Shown here: in pieces, positions 29,054-38,472 of the stretch
Layout: every line of letters begins with the position of its first letter
How positions within the stretch are numbered: the first letter of the stretch is position 1
NCBI GenBank assembly: GCA_030614005.1
Contig: JAUWKS010000001.1
Coordinates: 109,056 to 173,055, forward strand
Length of the DNA: 64,000 nucleotides
Direction: 5' to 3'
From: Candidatus Heimdallarchaeota archaeon
GTDB lineage: Archaea; Asgardarchaeota; Heimdallarchaeia; JABLTI01
The notes under the pieces: model-generated
What the model was told of the DNA's origin: nothing
Databases searched by the model: none
What the model saw: the letters and a program-made list of their open reading frames with translations, nothing else
Program-made: the position numbers and the translations under genes

Positions 29054-29464
29054 GTGAATTATTCAGTACGACCAAAAAAACGACTTAATCATGTAATCAG
29101 CTCTTGGACATCCTTTGCTTTTGTCTTATTTATCTTCTACATTTTTGGAGATTTAATTGCCAATTGGTGGCATAATGCTTGGTGGGTTTGGTTAATTCTA
29201 GGTTTCTCTCTTATTGGAGCAATTTCAACTACTTTTAGATATTTAGCGTCAGGTTCTGCTAATTATTCTGTACGAAAGTCAGATAGTGAATATTCTTCGG
29301 ATACAGGAATTCATCATCAATCTATTGAATCTTCTGAACAACAAAATGACTCAAAATTATCAGCAAAAGCTTATACTCCAATAAATGTTAGATTCTGCAA
29401 GAATTGTGGAGGAGCTATTGAAAACCCCAGTCAATTCTGTGCAAGTTGTGGAGAAGAATTGTAA
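29054..29464 (+). CDS. Membrane protein with C-terminal zinc ribbon
   Basis: This 136-residue product starts at GTG 29054, preceded by GGTGA 6 nt upstream. Two membrane helices (about 15-40 and 45-65) are followed by a Ser-rich, disordered-looking linker and a C-terminal zinc ribbon (FCKNCGGAIENPSQFCASCG). The layout, two helices plus a cytoplasmic zinc ribbon, is common among uncharacterised archaeal membrane proteins. It follows the ABC exporter on the same strand and may be co-transcribed with it. Confidence 0.7.
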   Translation: MNYSVRPKKRLNHVISSWTSFAFVLFIFYIFGDLIANWWHNAWWVWLILGFSLIGAISTTFRYLASGSANYSVRKSDSEYSSDTGIHHQSIESSEQQNDSKLSAKAYTPINVRFCKNCGGAIENPSQFCASCGEEL

Positions 29465-29557
29465 ATATAAATGACTTGTATCTATGAGATAATCGAGTGT
29501 AACCATCACTCACTCTCATAATAAAATCTTGAAAGAATAGTTCTGCATTAAACCTCA

Positions 29558-30085
29558 TTAAAAAGTAGAGACGTAATTACCTAAACCAGAATAAGCTTTT
29601 TTTATTGTTACTTTATTTGGATCAAGAAATCCGGTATAGATTACTTTATAGCTATTAGTAATTGGATTATATTCCACTAGATTGTAATATCCTGAACCAA
29701 TTTCAGTTAATATAAATAGCAAAATATCAGCTAAATCAATAAAATAGTTTGCTTTTAGAGTTTTTAAAATTTGGAATTTTGATCCATTTGGTTTTCTTAT
29801 TACAATGAAACTTTTTTCAGAAAATGGTTTTTCTTCTTGTCCTTCTTCATAACTTAGAGAAACTTTACTTAAATAACGATTGCATTTTGTACAAAGAGCT
29901 CTTAACTTACCACCATTATCTCTTCTGTGAGCAATACCCATTTTACACAGGGAATAAACATTGCAATGGTTACAGAAATAAACTCCAGGTAGTTTTCTTT
30001 GTTTGAAGCTAGTTATTTTCAGCATCCTACCAAATTTTGGACAACTCAAGCAAGGGGAATCACAATGGAGGTAGAGTTCTTTCAT
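29558..30085 (-). CDS. Multi-CxxC zinc-binding protein of unknown function
   Basis: This 175-residue protein has its N-terminal half full of Cys pairs: CDSPCLSCPKFG at the start, then FCNHCNVYSLC near 37 and LCTKCNRYLSK near 65. These probably form two zinc-binding knuckles. The second half is a beta/alpha domain without recognised motifs. The ATG at 30085 gives an N-terminal MKELYLHCDSPCLSC. It could be a nucleic-acid or protein-binding factor; the family is not recognised. Confidence 0.6.
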   Translation of the reverse strand: MKELYLHCDSPCLSCPKFGRMLKITSFKQRKLPGVYFCNHCNVYSLCKMGIAHRRDNGGKLRALCTKCNRYLSKVSLSYEEGQEEKPFSEKSFIVIRKPNGSKFQILKTLKANYFIDLADILLFILTEIGSGYYNLVEYNPITNSYKVIYTGFLDPNKVTIKKAYSGLGNYVSTF

Positions 30086-30241
30086 TTAGTGTTTTCCTCG
30101 TCGGAATATTAACCTCAACTATACTTTCTATTCTCCTCGATTATCCCACACTTGAAGTATAGTCTATGCTATTTAGATTTAAGTCTTTAGAAATAAACCT
30201 TATGAATAGGTAAATACAATATTTAACAATGGAGAAAGCAA

Positions 30242-30598
30242 ATGTCAAATATTAACCTTGCAAATAAAACTGTTTGTGATCAACAAGGAAAGAAATTGGG
30301 TAAAATTGTTGATATTCGAGGGTCAGAAGAGAAAGTTTTGATACAAGATAAACCTCATATAATTATTCTTGTTAAAACTGTTTTTTGGAAGAAAAATATT
30401 AAGATAGCAATAGAAGTTAAAAAAATCCTTCGAATTGAAGAGAAGAAGGTATTTCTAAACACTACCAAGAGTGAGTTTACAATAATAGTCAAGAATCTAT
30501 TAGCAGAGAGAAGACGACTGGCAAAAACAGCAAAATTATCAGAAGCATCACAAGGTAGCAAGGCAGCAGCACTAGTTTATCGTTGGAGAGGAGGATAA
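30242..30598 (+). CDS. PRC-barrel-like small protein
   Basis: This 118-residue protein is preceded by GGAGAAAGCA before the ATG. The first about 80 residues are beta-strand rich and begin NKTVCDQQGKKLGKIVDI, the usual opening of a PRC-barrel domain (a strand, then D-x-x-G-x-x-(I/L)-G-x-(V/I)). The rest is a basic helix (RRRLAKTAKL) and a Gly/Arg tail. PRC-barrels occur in RNA-processing factors such as RimM and in short archaeal proteins of unknown role. Assignment is moderate, based on this motif alone. Confidence 0.6.
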   Translation: MSNINLANKTVCDQQGKKLGKIVDIRGSEEKVLIQDKPHIIILVKTVFWKKNIKIAIEVKKILRIEEKKVFLNTTKSEFTIIVKNLLAERRRLAKTAKLSEASQGSKAAALVYRWRGG

Positions 30599-30673
30599 GA
30601 CACTCTTCTACCTTTTTTTCATCTCTCTTTTTTAACAAAGAATAAATATCGAGAACTTATAGATTTGAGTATT

Positions 30674-31459
30674 ATGAAAACTGACTGGCATAATCGCATT
30701 TTTGGTATTGATTGTATCGAAGGTATGAATACACTACTACCCGAGCAATCAATTGATGTTATTGTCACGTCACCACCTTACAACATTGGTTTAGATTACA
30801 ATAGCTATGATGACAATCGACCTTTTGAGGAATATCTTTCTTGGTTAAGTGCAGTGGCAAAAAGTTGTCATCGAGTATTGAAAGATACCGGTTCTTTTTT
30901 CTTCAATATTGGGGATAACCCTTCAGATGAATTTCGATCTTTAATAATTGCCAAAAAAATAGCTGAGAGTTTCAAATTACAAAACACCATCCATTGGGTC
31001 AAATCAATTGCGATCCCCGAAAAGAACTTGAATATTGGACATTATAAACCTGTTAATTCCAAACGTTTTCTGAACAACTCTCATGAATATATCTTCCATT
31101 TCACCAAAGATCGTTCAATAACTCTTGATAAACTTGCCATTGGTGTACCTTACGGAGATAAAAGCAATATTGGTAGGTGGAAACATGCCCAACAAGATCT
31201 TCGAGGTAGAGGAAATCAGTGGTTTATTCCTTATGAAACTGTTAAAGAAAAGAAAATCCATCCAGCAATGTTTCCAATAAAATTACCAGAAATGTGTATT
31301 AAATTACATGGCCTTGACAAAAATAGACCTCTTGTAATTCTTGATCCATTTATGGGTTCAGGATCAACTGCAATTGCAACGAAAAAGCTAAGCTGCATCT
31401 ATGTGGGTTTTGAGATTGATCCCAAGTATCTCGCATTGGCAAAAGAAGCACTAAAATAG
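30674..31459 (+). CDS. Orphan DNA (amino) methyltransferase, beta class
   Basis: This product of about 261 residues (ATG 30674; TTG 30665 is an alternative) has the catalytic motif IVTSPPYNIG near residue 32 and the SAM-binding motif ILDPFMGSGST near 220. This order (catalytic motif IV first) marks beta-class N6-adenine or N4-cytosine methyltransferases. TSPPY is seen in both N4-cytosine and some N6-adenine enzymes, so the modified base is open. There is no restriction endonuclease or specificity subunit beside it, so it appears solitary, perhaps protective or regulatory. Confidence 0.85.
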   Translation: MKTDWHNRIFGIDCIEGMNTLLPEQSIDVIVTSPPYNIGLDYNSYDDNRPFEEYLSWLSAVAKSCHRVLKDTGSFFFNIGDNPSDEFRSLIIAKKIAESFKLQNTIHWVKSIAIPEKNLNIGHYKPVNSKRFLNNSHEYIFHFTKDRSITLDKLAIGVPYGDKSNIGRWKHAQQDLRGRGNQWFIPYETVKEKKIHPAMFPIKLPEMCIKLHGLDKNRPLVILDPFMGSGSTAIATKKLSCIYVGFEIDPKYLALAKEALK

Positions 31460-31713
31460 TCAGTTTTTTACCAGTAAAAACAGATATACTTAGTATGCGA
31501 TAGTCACAACTTGTGACCTCGAAATGAGTCTCTTTTTTGTGAATCCACCTTTTAAATAAAAAAGACAGTAGTATAATTACCAAACACTCAAGGTGTATGA
31601 AAAAAATGATGAACAAAAAATTAAATGTCAAAAAACAAGTCAAGAAAGAAATTGAAAAAAATCAATTTAGAATGTTTCTAATAAATGGTTGTAAATAAAA
31701 AAAGGTGATTAAG

Positions 31714-32886
31714 ATGACTGAAGGAATCAAATCCATAGAACCAGGTAAAGAAGTAGAATTAGATACTGTAAAAGGTAATCTACAAGTTGGCGATGGTGCA
31801 ACTTTAGTTGCATCAAAAAATACTATTGTTGTTACAGGAAACATTGTTGCTAAAGGAAGCTTTCTTGTTGAAGGGTCTCTAGAAGCAGTTAGCATTAGAT
31901 GTAAAAGAGGTTCTTTAGAAGTTGAAGGTGACCTCAAAGTTTCTAAGTATTTGTCTATCGATAAGCGTTTAGTAGTATCTGGAAATATCACTGCGCCTGA
32001 AATAAATGTAGGTGGAAGTTTAAACGCTCACAAGGATATTCAATGTGCTGAAGTTTCAGTAGGTGGTTCAATAACCATTGGAGGCAATGCTGCAATTGAA
32101 ACAGCAGGTGCTGGTGGAACCATTAAAATTGCAGGCAGTAGCAACATCGGATCGATTAAAGTTGGTGGAAGCGTAACTCTTGAAGGAACAACTGAACTCG
32201 ATAGCTTACGAGTTGGTGGAACTGGTAGAGTTAGTGGTGGCAAAATCGGGAAAGTCCGAATTGGTGGTTCATTCAAAGCATCTGAACCAATTGAAGTTGA
32301 ATCAATTGATGTAGGTGGCACAACTAAATTAGAAAGTGATGCTAAAGTTGGTGTAGTAAGTGTTGGTGGTACCTTTAAAACAGGCGCAAACCTCGAATTT
32401 GACACTATCAACGTAGGTGGAACTGTCTCAATTGGAGGAGATGCCACTGGAAAGAATCTATCTGTTGGTGGAGCTTTGAGCGCATCCGGAAACATGAAAG
32501 TAGAAGGCAAAGTTTCTGTTGGTGGCACAATTAAAATTGAAGGTACTATTTTTGCAGATGAAATCTCTGTTGGAGGAACATTCCGCTCACAATTCGCTAA
32601 AGCCAAATATTTCAAAATTGGTCGAAGAGGTGATGTCTATGGACCGGTACAAGCTGATAAATTGATTATCTCTGAAAGATCAAATGCAGAAGATCTCTTT
32701 GGTGGAGAAATAATCATTGAGGAACGAGCAAGAGTAAGAAATGTATACGGCGAATCAATCTTCATTGAAAATAAAGCAAGAATTTCTGGCGATGTTGAGT
32801 ATACTGATGATCTTTCTGTAGAAAGTGGAGCAGAACTCAAGAGAGAACCAAAGAAAGTCAAATCAATTAACTATCCAGATTATTAG
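31714..32886 (+). CDS. Bactofilin-like beta-helix protein with VGG repeats
   Basis: I start at ATG 31714, with AAAGGTGA 5 nt upstream. The protein of about 390 residues is a regular right-handed beta-helix: short strands separated by glycine turns, with (V/I)GG(S/T) recurring roughly every 18-20 residues from about 90 to 290 (INVGGSL, VSVGGSI, IKVGGSV, LRVGGTG, IDVGGTT, VSVGGTF, and so on). Bactofilins are polymer-forming beta-helical cytoskeletal proteins, but have a core of only about 100 residues, so this one is far longer. No signal or membrane segment is present, so it is cytoplasmic. It may form filaments or a scaffold. Confidence 0.65.
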   Translation: MTEGIKSIEPGKEVELDTVKGNLQVGDGATLVASKNTIVVTGNIVAKGSFLVEGSLEAVSIRCKRGSLEVEGDLKVSKYLSIDKRLVVSGNITAPEINVGGSLNAHKDIQCAEVSVGGSITIGGNAAIETAGAGGTIKIAGSSNIGSIKVGGSVTLEGTTELDSLRVGGTGRVSGGKIGKVRIGGSFKASEPIEVESIDVGGTTKLESDAKVGVVSVGGTFKTGANLEFDTINVGGTVSIGGDATGKNLSVGGALSASGNMKVEGKVSVGGTIKIEGTIFADEISVGGTFRSQFAKAKYFKIGRRGDVYGPVQADKLIISERSNAEDLFGGEIIIEERARVRNVYGESIFIENKARISGDVEYTDDLSVESGAELKREPKKVKSINYPDY

Positions 32887-32903
32887 TCTAGATCCTTTTG
32901 GTT

Positions 32904-33365
32904 TCAGCAGATAATGTTGAAGCCAAAACTATTTTTTTTAATCATCGGGATTAATTTTTTTGCATAATAGATTATACCTTCAATGTGATTGTATCCAATA
33001 TTCTCAAAGAGTTTTACTGAGGCGATATTACTACTTTCAATTAAAGCAGAAAAAACAGTAATGCCTTCTTCTTTCAAAGATTCTTCTGATGCAATTAAAA
33101 GCTTCTTTGCAATTCCTTTTCTCCTTAGCTGGGAATTGACTGCCATTCTATTTATCCAACCTTTTCGCGAATCATTGGTAACAATAACTGCGCCAACAAT
33201 TTCTCCAGAAGTATCCTCAGCAACGAGAATCCACATATTGGATTGCTGCATTTGTTTCTCAAGGTTTTCGGGTTTATCACGTCCATTTGGTTTCATTGGT
33301 AAATCCGTTTTTCCCCATAAAGAAATTAAAGAAGGAATATCATCTTTAGTTGCTCTTCTAATCAT
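32904..33365 (-). CDS. GNAT-family N-acetyltransferase
   Basis: This 153-residue, single GNAT domain has MIRRATKDDIPSLISLW at the start and a MAVNSQLRRKGIAKKLL acetyl-CoA loop (R-R-x-G-x-A) near 75. It ends with ESSNIASVKLFENIGY, the Asn and Tyr-bearing motif B. By similarity it fits the RimI-like group, which acetylates protein N-termini or small amines; the acceptor is unknown. It converges with the bactofilin-like gene, separated by 17 bp. Confidence 0.85.
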   Translation of the reverse strand: MIRRATKDDIPSLISLWGKTDLPMKPNGRDKPENLEKQMQQSNMWILVAEDTSGEIVGAVIVTNDSRKGWINRMAVNSQLRRKGIAKKLLIASEESLKEEGITVFSALIESSNIASVKLFENIGYNHIEGIIYYAKKLIPMIKKNSFGFNIIC

Positions 33366-33407
33366 AGTACTTTGTTAGAAGATAATTTCAATAAATAAAA
33401 TTCACTA

Positions 33408-35534
33408 TTACTTTATATTCATTTGAGTTAGAAGATCTTTAATCTTGTCTTCTAATTGTGTAGTGAACTCAGAAATAACAATTGGCACTTCCGCCACACG
33501 TTCAGCAATTACATTTGCCCATAATCTGATTTCAGCTGTCGCTTCTGTTGCGATAACTGCTACTAAACCATTTTTGATTGGTTGAACAACAATCCAGAAC
33601 TCATCATAGAGAACTTCTCGCAGTCGCCCTTTGTCTCGTCCTTCAATTATACTCTCAGAAAGATGATTGATAGCAGTAAGTAGTCCTGAGAGAATTAGTT
33701 GATTTGTTTTCACACTATCTCGAAGTTTTGAGAGTATTGGCACTCCACTTTCTGATATAATTAGTAATCCAATAATTTCCGAATCAATTTGTTTCCGGTC
33801 CATTAATTTGAAAGATAGAATTGACTTTAGCTGTGGAGATACATATTTAAAAATACTATTTGTATCAAGAACCAATTGACCTTCGTCTTTTGCCTTATTG
33901 ATTCCTTGTTCAATATTAGTTAGGTCTTGCTTCCAGACATCATAATCAATCTCATTCATTATTTCTTTCGCTTGATCCAAGTCCTCTTGTGCTTTCTCGT
34001 AGAGACCTTTTGCTGCACATAAGATACTACTAATAGTAAGGCCCATAGCTAAAATTTGATTATGTTGATTTTCTTGTGCAAATTTAATGGCTATTTCTAT
34101 GTGATTTAGTGCCATATTCAATGTTGTTGTTTCTGTTTTTAAACGATATTTCTGAAGATAGACTGCAGTAAGCTGAATATTGCTCGAGAGGATTAAACCA
34201 TACTCCTTAGATTGGTTTGCCAATTCTAATGCTTGATGAAAATGCCTAATTGCATTTGAGAAATTTAGATCAAGCAACTCGGAATATCCTAGGAGGTAAG
34301 TTAATTGAGCATTTACTGAAAGAATCTCAAGCTCTTTTGCTAGAGATTGTAATTCACCGAGATATTGTTGAGCTTTGTCAGTTTGTTCAGATCGCAGATA
34401 AAAATGTATTAACTCAAACATTATGAATGCTTTAAACATAGATTTTTCTTTTCGCTGAATTTCATAGGCATGAAGAAAAGACTCCTCTGCTCGGGAGTCA
34501 CCAACGACATAGTAGATATTACCCATCTCTGTTAAATAGAGATATGGCCATTCGCCAGTTGATTCCTTATAGAGTGCGATTGCGCGTTCCATCATTTCTT
34601 TAGCTTTCATAATTTGCCCGGTTTCAAAATAAACTTCGGCAAGATTGCCTATTGCAATTGAAAGGCGATAATTATCATGAACATTATCGTATTCGTTCAT
34701 TAAATCTTCAAAACATTTTATTCCTTCTTCATTTTTACCAAAATAAGATACAATTGCACCTTTCAAATTTAGAAAATCAGTGTACGATTGGTAGATTCTA
34801 TTTTTTAGTACATACGGTTCAACAAAATTCATCATTTCTTCGATATTTGCTTCAACACCTGAGTGGAGCATCCACCAAATGCAATTTGTGGAGGCATCCT
34901 CTAATCCACGACTTTCTATTAAGTTATCAACTTGTGGTAAGCGTGCATTGATGTACTTGTATCCTTCTTTGAGAACTGCTATATTTCCTTGTTGACCATA
35001 AACCCAAGTACGAAGAGCAACCACATAAGCTTTCATTTCTAATGTAAAATCATTTCTTTTCTCAACAACTTGTGCAAGCTGATCCACAGTCTCTCGAGTC
35101 TCTTTATAGTTCGTTGGATTTTCATTGAAATAAGTAAGAAACATATCTATGTAAGGATGATCAATTTGTTTTAGCAGTACCTTATATTTGTCTGTTGCTT
35201 TCATTTTTTGAGTTAAATAACAACTCAGCGAAGCAATTTGAAATGCTATCTGTTTTGTAGCAATCAATTCAGATTCGATAAAAGTAGTTTTCTCTTTAGA
35301 TTTCTTCTTTCCCTTAATCCTTGAAAAGAGTCCTTTACCAGAAACATCTATTTTCATTGTAAGAAGTTTCTCTAGTTCTTGCAGTTCTTTTAATACTTCT
35401 TCTAAAACAACAATGGTACCTTTTTGTAAACGGTCGTTTGGATTTTGATCAGTCTGATGCAAAATAGCAGCTCTTAATCTATCTCTCGTATCCATCGGCA
35501 AACGATTTATGAAAGTCTCAAAGAGCTTCTTCAT
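33408..35534 (-). CDS. TPR protein with C-terminal longin/roadblock-like domain
   Basis: This 708-residue protein begins with a helical region carrying a very basic patch (RIKGKKKSKEK) near 75. About ten tetratricopeptide-like helix pairs follow (for example LAEVYFETGQIMKAKEMMERA, MGNIYYVVGDSRAEESFLHAY). The C-terminal 130 residues read EIIGLLIISESGVPILSKL, then a helix, then FWIVVQPIKNGLVAVIATEAT. That is the strand-helix-strand pattern of longin/roadblock domains, which in Asgard archaea and eukaryotes often serve small GTPases. No GTPase gene is in the window. The fusion suggests a scaffold connecting TPR clients to such a platform. Confidence 0.65.
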   Translation of the reverse strand: MKKLFETFINRLPMDTRDRLRAAILHQTDQNPNDRLQKGTIVVLEEVLKELQELEKLLTMKIDVSGKGLFSRIKGKKKSKEKTTFIESELIATKQIAFQIASLSCYLTQKMKATDKYKVLLKQIDHPYIDMFLTYFNENPTNYKETRETVDQLAQVVEKRNDFTLEMKAYVVALRTWVYGQQGNIAVLKEGYKYINARLPQVDNLIESRGLEDASTNCIWWMLHSGVEANIEEMMNFVEPYVLKNRIYQSYTDFLNLKGAIVSYFGKNEEGIKCFEDLMNEYDNVHDNYRLSIAIGNLAEVYFETGQIMKAKEMMERAIALYKESTGEWPYLYLTEMGNIYYVVGDSRAEESFLHAYEIQRKEKSMFKAFIMFELIHFYLRSEQTDKAQQYLGELQSLAKELEILSVNAQLTYLLGYSELLDLNFSNAIRHFHQALELANQSKEYGLILSSNIQLTAVYLQKYRLKTETTTLNMALNHIEIAIKFAQENQHNQILAMGLTISSILCAAKGLYEKAQEDLDQAKEIMNEIDYDVWKQDLTNIEQGINKAKDEGQLVLDTNSIFKYVSPQLKSILSFKLMDRKQIDSEIIGLLIISESGVPILSKLRDSVKTNQLILSGLLTAINHLSESIIEGRDKGRLREVLYDEFWIVVQPIKNGLVAVIATEATAEIRLWANVIAERVAEVPIVISEFTTQLEDKIKDLLTQMNIK

Positions 35535-35712
35535 TGCAAGAGTTCTTAGTTATTCGCTATTATATTACTTTTTAAGTATGCATATAATGAAAATAGTGAT
35601 AATTTTTTCATTATTGTATCAAAGGACAATTTATAAAAATTTCTTGAATATTCAATAGATTTTTAAAATGTTCTTCATTGTAGAAGTACAGAAATAAATA
35701 GGTGTGTATTCA

Positions 35713-36840
35713 TTGAAACTAGACATTGAAACAATTGAGAAATGGACAAACGCTTTTGGTCCATCGGGTTTTGAGCAAGAGATTGCTAAAATGGTTAAAA
35801 AGTACATTAGCCCATTTGCAGATGAAGTTATTCAAGATCGAACAGGTTCAGTTATTTTCAAGAAAGGAGATAAAGGACCAAAAATTATGCTTGCAGGACA
35901 TATCGATGAAATTGGTTTCATTGTTGCAGGTATAAGCAAAGATGGTTTTATAGCCTTCAATCCATTGGGTGGCTGGTGGGATCAAGTTTTACTTAGTCAA
36001 AGAGTTATTATTAGAGTAAGAGATGGAACAAAAATCAAAGGTATCATTTGCTCTAAACCACCCCATATTCTGAAACCAGAAGAGAGAAACAAAGTAGTTG
36101 CTAAAGATGATATGTTCATCGATGTTGGTTGTAAGAGTAAGAAAGAGGTCGAATTACTAGGAATACAAATTGGCGATCCTATGATTCCAGACAGTCTTTT
36201 TGAGTTAATCAAAAGAACACAATTTATCAAAAACGAAAAGACAGGAGAAGAAGAAGAAAAGAAAGTCAATTTAGCAATTGCTAAAGCGTTTGATGATCGT
36301 ATTGGAGTAATAATTATTGCTGAAGTTTTTAAAAGACTAAAAGAAGAAAAGATTACTCACCCAAATCAATTATATGGTGTTGCTACAACCCAAGAAGAAG
36401 TTGGCCTTCGTGGTGCTCGAACTTCAGCTCAATTAATCCAACCTGATATCGGTTTTGCATTAGATGTTGATATTTCTGGTGATGTCCCAGGAGTAAACAA
36501 AATGCGTGTCCCGGCTGAAATGTCGAAAGGACCTTCTATTCTAACTGCAGATGGTTCAATGCTCCCTAATCCACGCTTAAAACATTTTGTTCTAGATATT
36601 GCCAAGAAACATGGCATTGATACTCAATTGTCAATTATAGTAAGAGGAGGAACAGATGCGGGAGCAATCCACCTTACTGGTGTTGGAGCTCCAAGTTTAG
36701 CAATCTGTATTCCAACAAGACATATTCATTCTCATAGTGGTATTTTGGATCTCGCAGACGTAGAGAAATGTATTGTGCTTCTTATAGAAGTAATTAAAAA
36801 ATTAGATCAAAAAACAATTGATTCTTTTACTAAAATCTAA
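35713..36840 (+). CDS. M42-family metalloaminopeptidase
   Basis: This protein of about 375 residues starts at TTG 35713 (AGGTGT 8 nt upstream) or GTG 35704. It contains all the metal and catalytic motifs of the M42 (TET) peptidases: MLAGHIDEIGF near 63, KAFDDRIGV near 190, TTQEEVGLRGA near 220, DVDISGD near 250, and PTRHIHSHSG near 340. These place the two metal ions and the catalytic Glu. TET peptidases form dodecameric tetrahedra that degrade short peptides in the cytoplasm. The exact residue preference is not predictable. An MFS gene follows on the same strand. Confidence 0.92.
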   Translation: MKLDIETIEKWTNAFGPSGFEQEIAKMVKKYISPFADEVIQDRTGSVIFKKGDKGPKIMLAGHIDEIGFIVAGISKDGFIAFNPLGGWWDQVLLSQRVIIRVRDGTKIKGIICSKPPHILKPEERNKVVAKDDMFIDVGCKSKKEVELLGIQIGDPMIPDSLFELIKRTQFIKNEKTGEEEEKKVNLAIAKAFDDRIGVIIIAEVFKRLKEEKITHPNQLYGVATTQEEVGLRGARTSAQLIQPDIGFALDVDISGDVPGVNKMRVPAEMSKGPSILTADGSMLPNPRLKHFVLDIAKKHGIDTQLSIIVRGGTDAGAIHLTGVGAPSLAICIPTRHIHSHSGILDLADVEKCIVLLIEVIKKLDQKTIDSFTKI

Positions 36841-36945
36841 TTTTATTAACTTTTAAGATGGTTGTAACCATCTTACTTTCCATTTTTTGCCAATTCATTA
36901 AACTAAACCAAAACATTAAAAATTGATTGAATGTTTAACTGAATC

Positions 36946-38343
36946 ATGCCGGAGGACAGTTCCAATCCTAAGAAAGAGAAATTTTACTCGAGATTAAATG
37001 GTAGTGGAACGCATAAAGGGATTTTAATCAATATACTGATAGTTAATTTCTTTTACAGAATCTTCGGGGAAGGGTTCCGAGTTTTATTGATACCTTTTGC
37101 AGAAGATATAATGGACTGGTCTGATTATGAATACGGATTGATCCTTGCTATTGGAGGATATGCAGCAATGGCTGTTGTATTTCTCTTAGGTATCGTCGTA
37201 GATATACAATTTAAGCGAACAACTATGGTCATTGGATTAATTTGCACAATTGCTTCTGCAGTTGTTTTTACTCGAGTCTCACTTTTAGCTTTGTCAATTG
37301 TTTTCTATGCACTCTTTGCAATTGGGCAGCAATTGATGATGATTTCTACGAATACGTTCATAGCAAATGAAACTAAAAAAGGACAAGATCGTACAAGAGG
37401 TTTTACTGCCAATCAAACAACACGTGGAGTAGCTAATGCTATAGCTCCCCTTATTTCTATGTACATGTTAACGATCCCAGGAATAAATTTTGATTGGGCA
37501 TTTACAATAATGGCTGGATTTGCAGTTGTAGCTTTAATACTAATTTTCACTTTGAAATTAGTTGTAGAAGATAGCCCAAAAGCTGAAATCGAATATGCTG
37601 AAAAACTATCTGAAGACAGTCAAGATGAATTCACTCAATTTTCGGATAAAAAAGAAGATAAAAAGTCTATCTTAGGTGTGCAAGTTAGTTTTGGTCTCGG
37701 GAGAATGCTCATGGGTTTTACAAGTGGTATTGCAATACCATTTGTTGGGTGGTATATTTATGAAAGATTTTTGTCCGGTGTTTACGTCAATGCAACAGAA
37801 ATGTGGGGTTGGTTAAATTGTATCTTTTGGATCGTTCTTACTTTCGGATATGTTCTAATGGGGTTATTCGCAGAAAAAATAGGTAAAGAAATTATTATTG
37901 TTATATCTTGGGCATTAGTTATTCCTGCTGCAGTAGGTATTATGTTAGCTAATACTTTCTACGTTGCAGCAGCATTCTATATCATACGAGCATTTTTTGC
38001 TATGTGTCCAAGTGCTGCATGGAACAGTTTCATGTATGAATGGATTGCACCGAAACATCGAGGTAAAACTTTGGGTCTATTACAAACAGGTCAACGTGGT
38101 ATGCGTGCAACTGGAACTCTCATAGGAGGATTAGCATTCGCGTCTTTAGGAACCATTCTCTTTCCAATTGCTATGACTGCCTATCCTATTGCCGGATTAA
38201 TACCATTGATTCAAAGTAAAATTGTAAAGAAAAGGTTAGCAAAACAAAAAGAATTTGATAAAGCAACAAGTGAAGAAGAGGAAAATGTAGTTGAAGAGGA
38301 TTCATTTAGGGTAAATAATTTAGATCCTTTACTTCACAATTAA
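36946..38343 (+). CDS. MFS transporter
   Basis: This 465-residue protein has about 12 membrane helices and cytoplasmic acidic segments in the central loop (residues 210-245) and at the C-terminus. The region after helix 2 (VVDIQFKRTTMVIG) is a weak MFS loop motif, while RGFTANQTTRG and KHRGKTLGLLQTGQRG mark the equivalent loops of the two halves. It would carry a small solute by secondary transport. The start has no evident Shine-Dalgarno site. The gene is unrelated in detail to the MFS gene at 2565. The substrate is unknown. Confidence 0.82.
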   Translation: MPEDSSNPKKEKFYSRLNGSGTHKGILINILIVNFFYRIFGEGFRVLLIPFAEDIMDWSDYEYGLILAIGGYAAMAVVFLLGIVVDIQFKRTTMVIGLICTIASAVVFTRVSLLALSIVFYALFAIGQQLMMISTNTFIANETKKGQDRTRGFTANQTTRGVANAIAPLISMYMLTIPGINFDWAFTIMAGFAVVALILIFTLKLVVEDSPKAEIEYAEKLSEDSQDEFTQFSDKKEDKKSILGVQVSFGLGRMLMGFTSGIAIPFVGWYIYERFLSGVYVNATEMWGWLNCIFWIVLTFGYVLMGLFAEKIGKEIIIVISWALVIPAAVGIMLANTFYVAAAFYIIRAFFAMCPSAAWNSFMYEWIAPKHRGKTLGLLQTGQRGMRATGTLIGGLAFASLGTILFPIAMTAYPIAGLIPLIQSKIVKKRLAKQKEFDKATSEEEENVVEEDSFRVNNLDPLLHN

Positions 38344-38472
38344 TTAACTGCTCTGAGTTTCTTCCACAGATTTGGGTTCAATGATCCTTTGAATATTATT
38401 TACTTTACAAACTATTTTATAACACAGTATTATATTGTTATTATAGACAATAAATTCCGAGTGGAAGAATTA

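Noticed and set aside
32040..32615. 191-codon open frame on the minus strand inside the bactofilin-like gene
   Set aside because: It mirrors the VGG repeats of the real gene (many Pro-Pro-Thr copies), has no binding site and no known similarity.
38389..38472. N-terminal extension of the FKBP, which could look like a signal peptide
   Set aside because: It is Tyr/Ile/Asn-rich, lacks a basic start and cleavage site, and the FKBP domain with its own binding site begins at ATG 38473.
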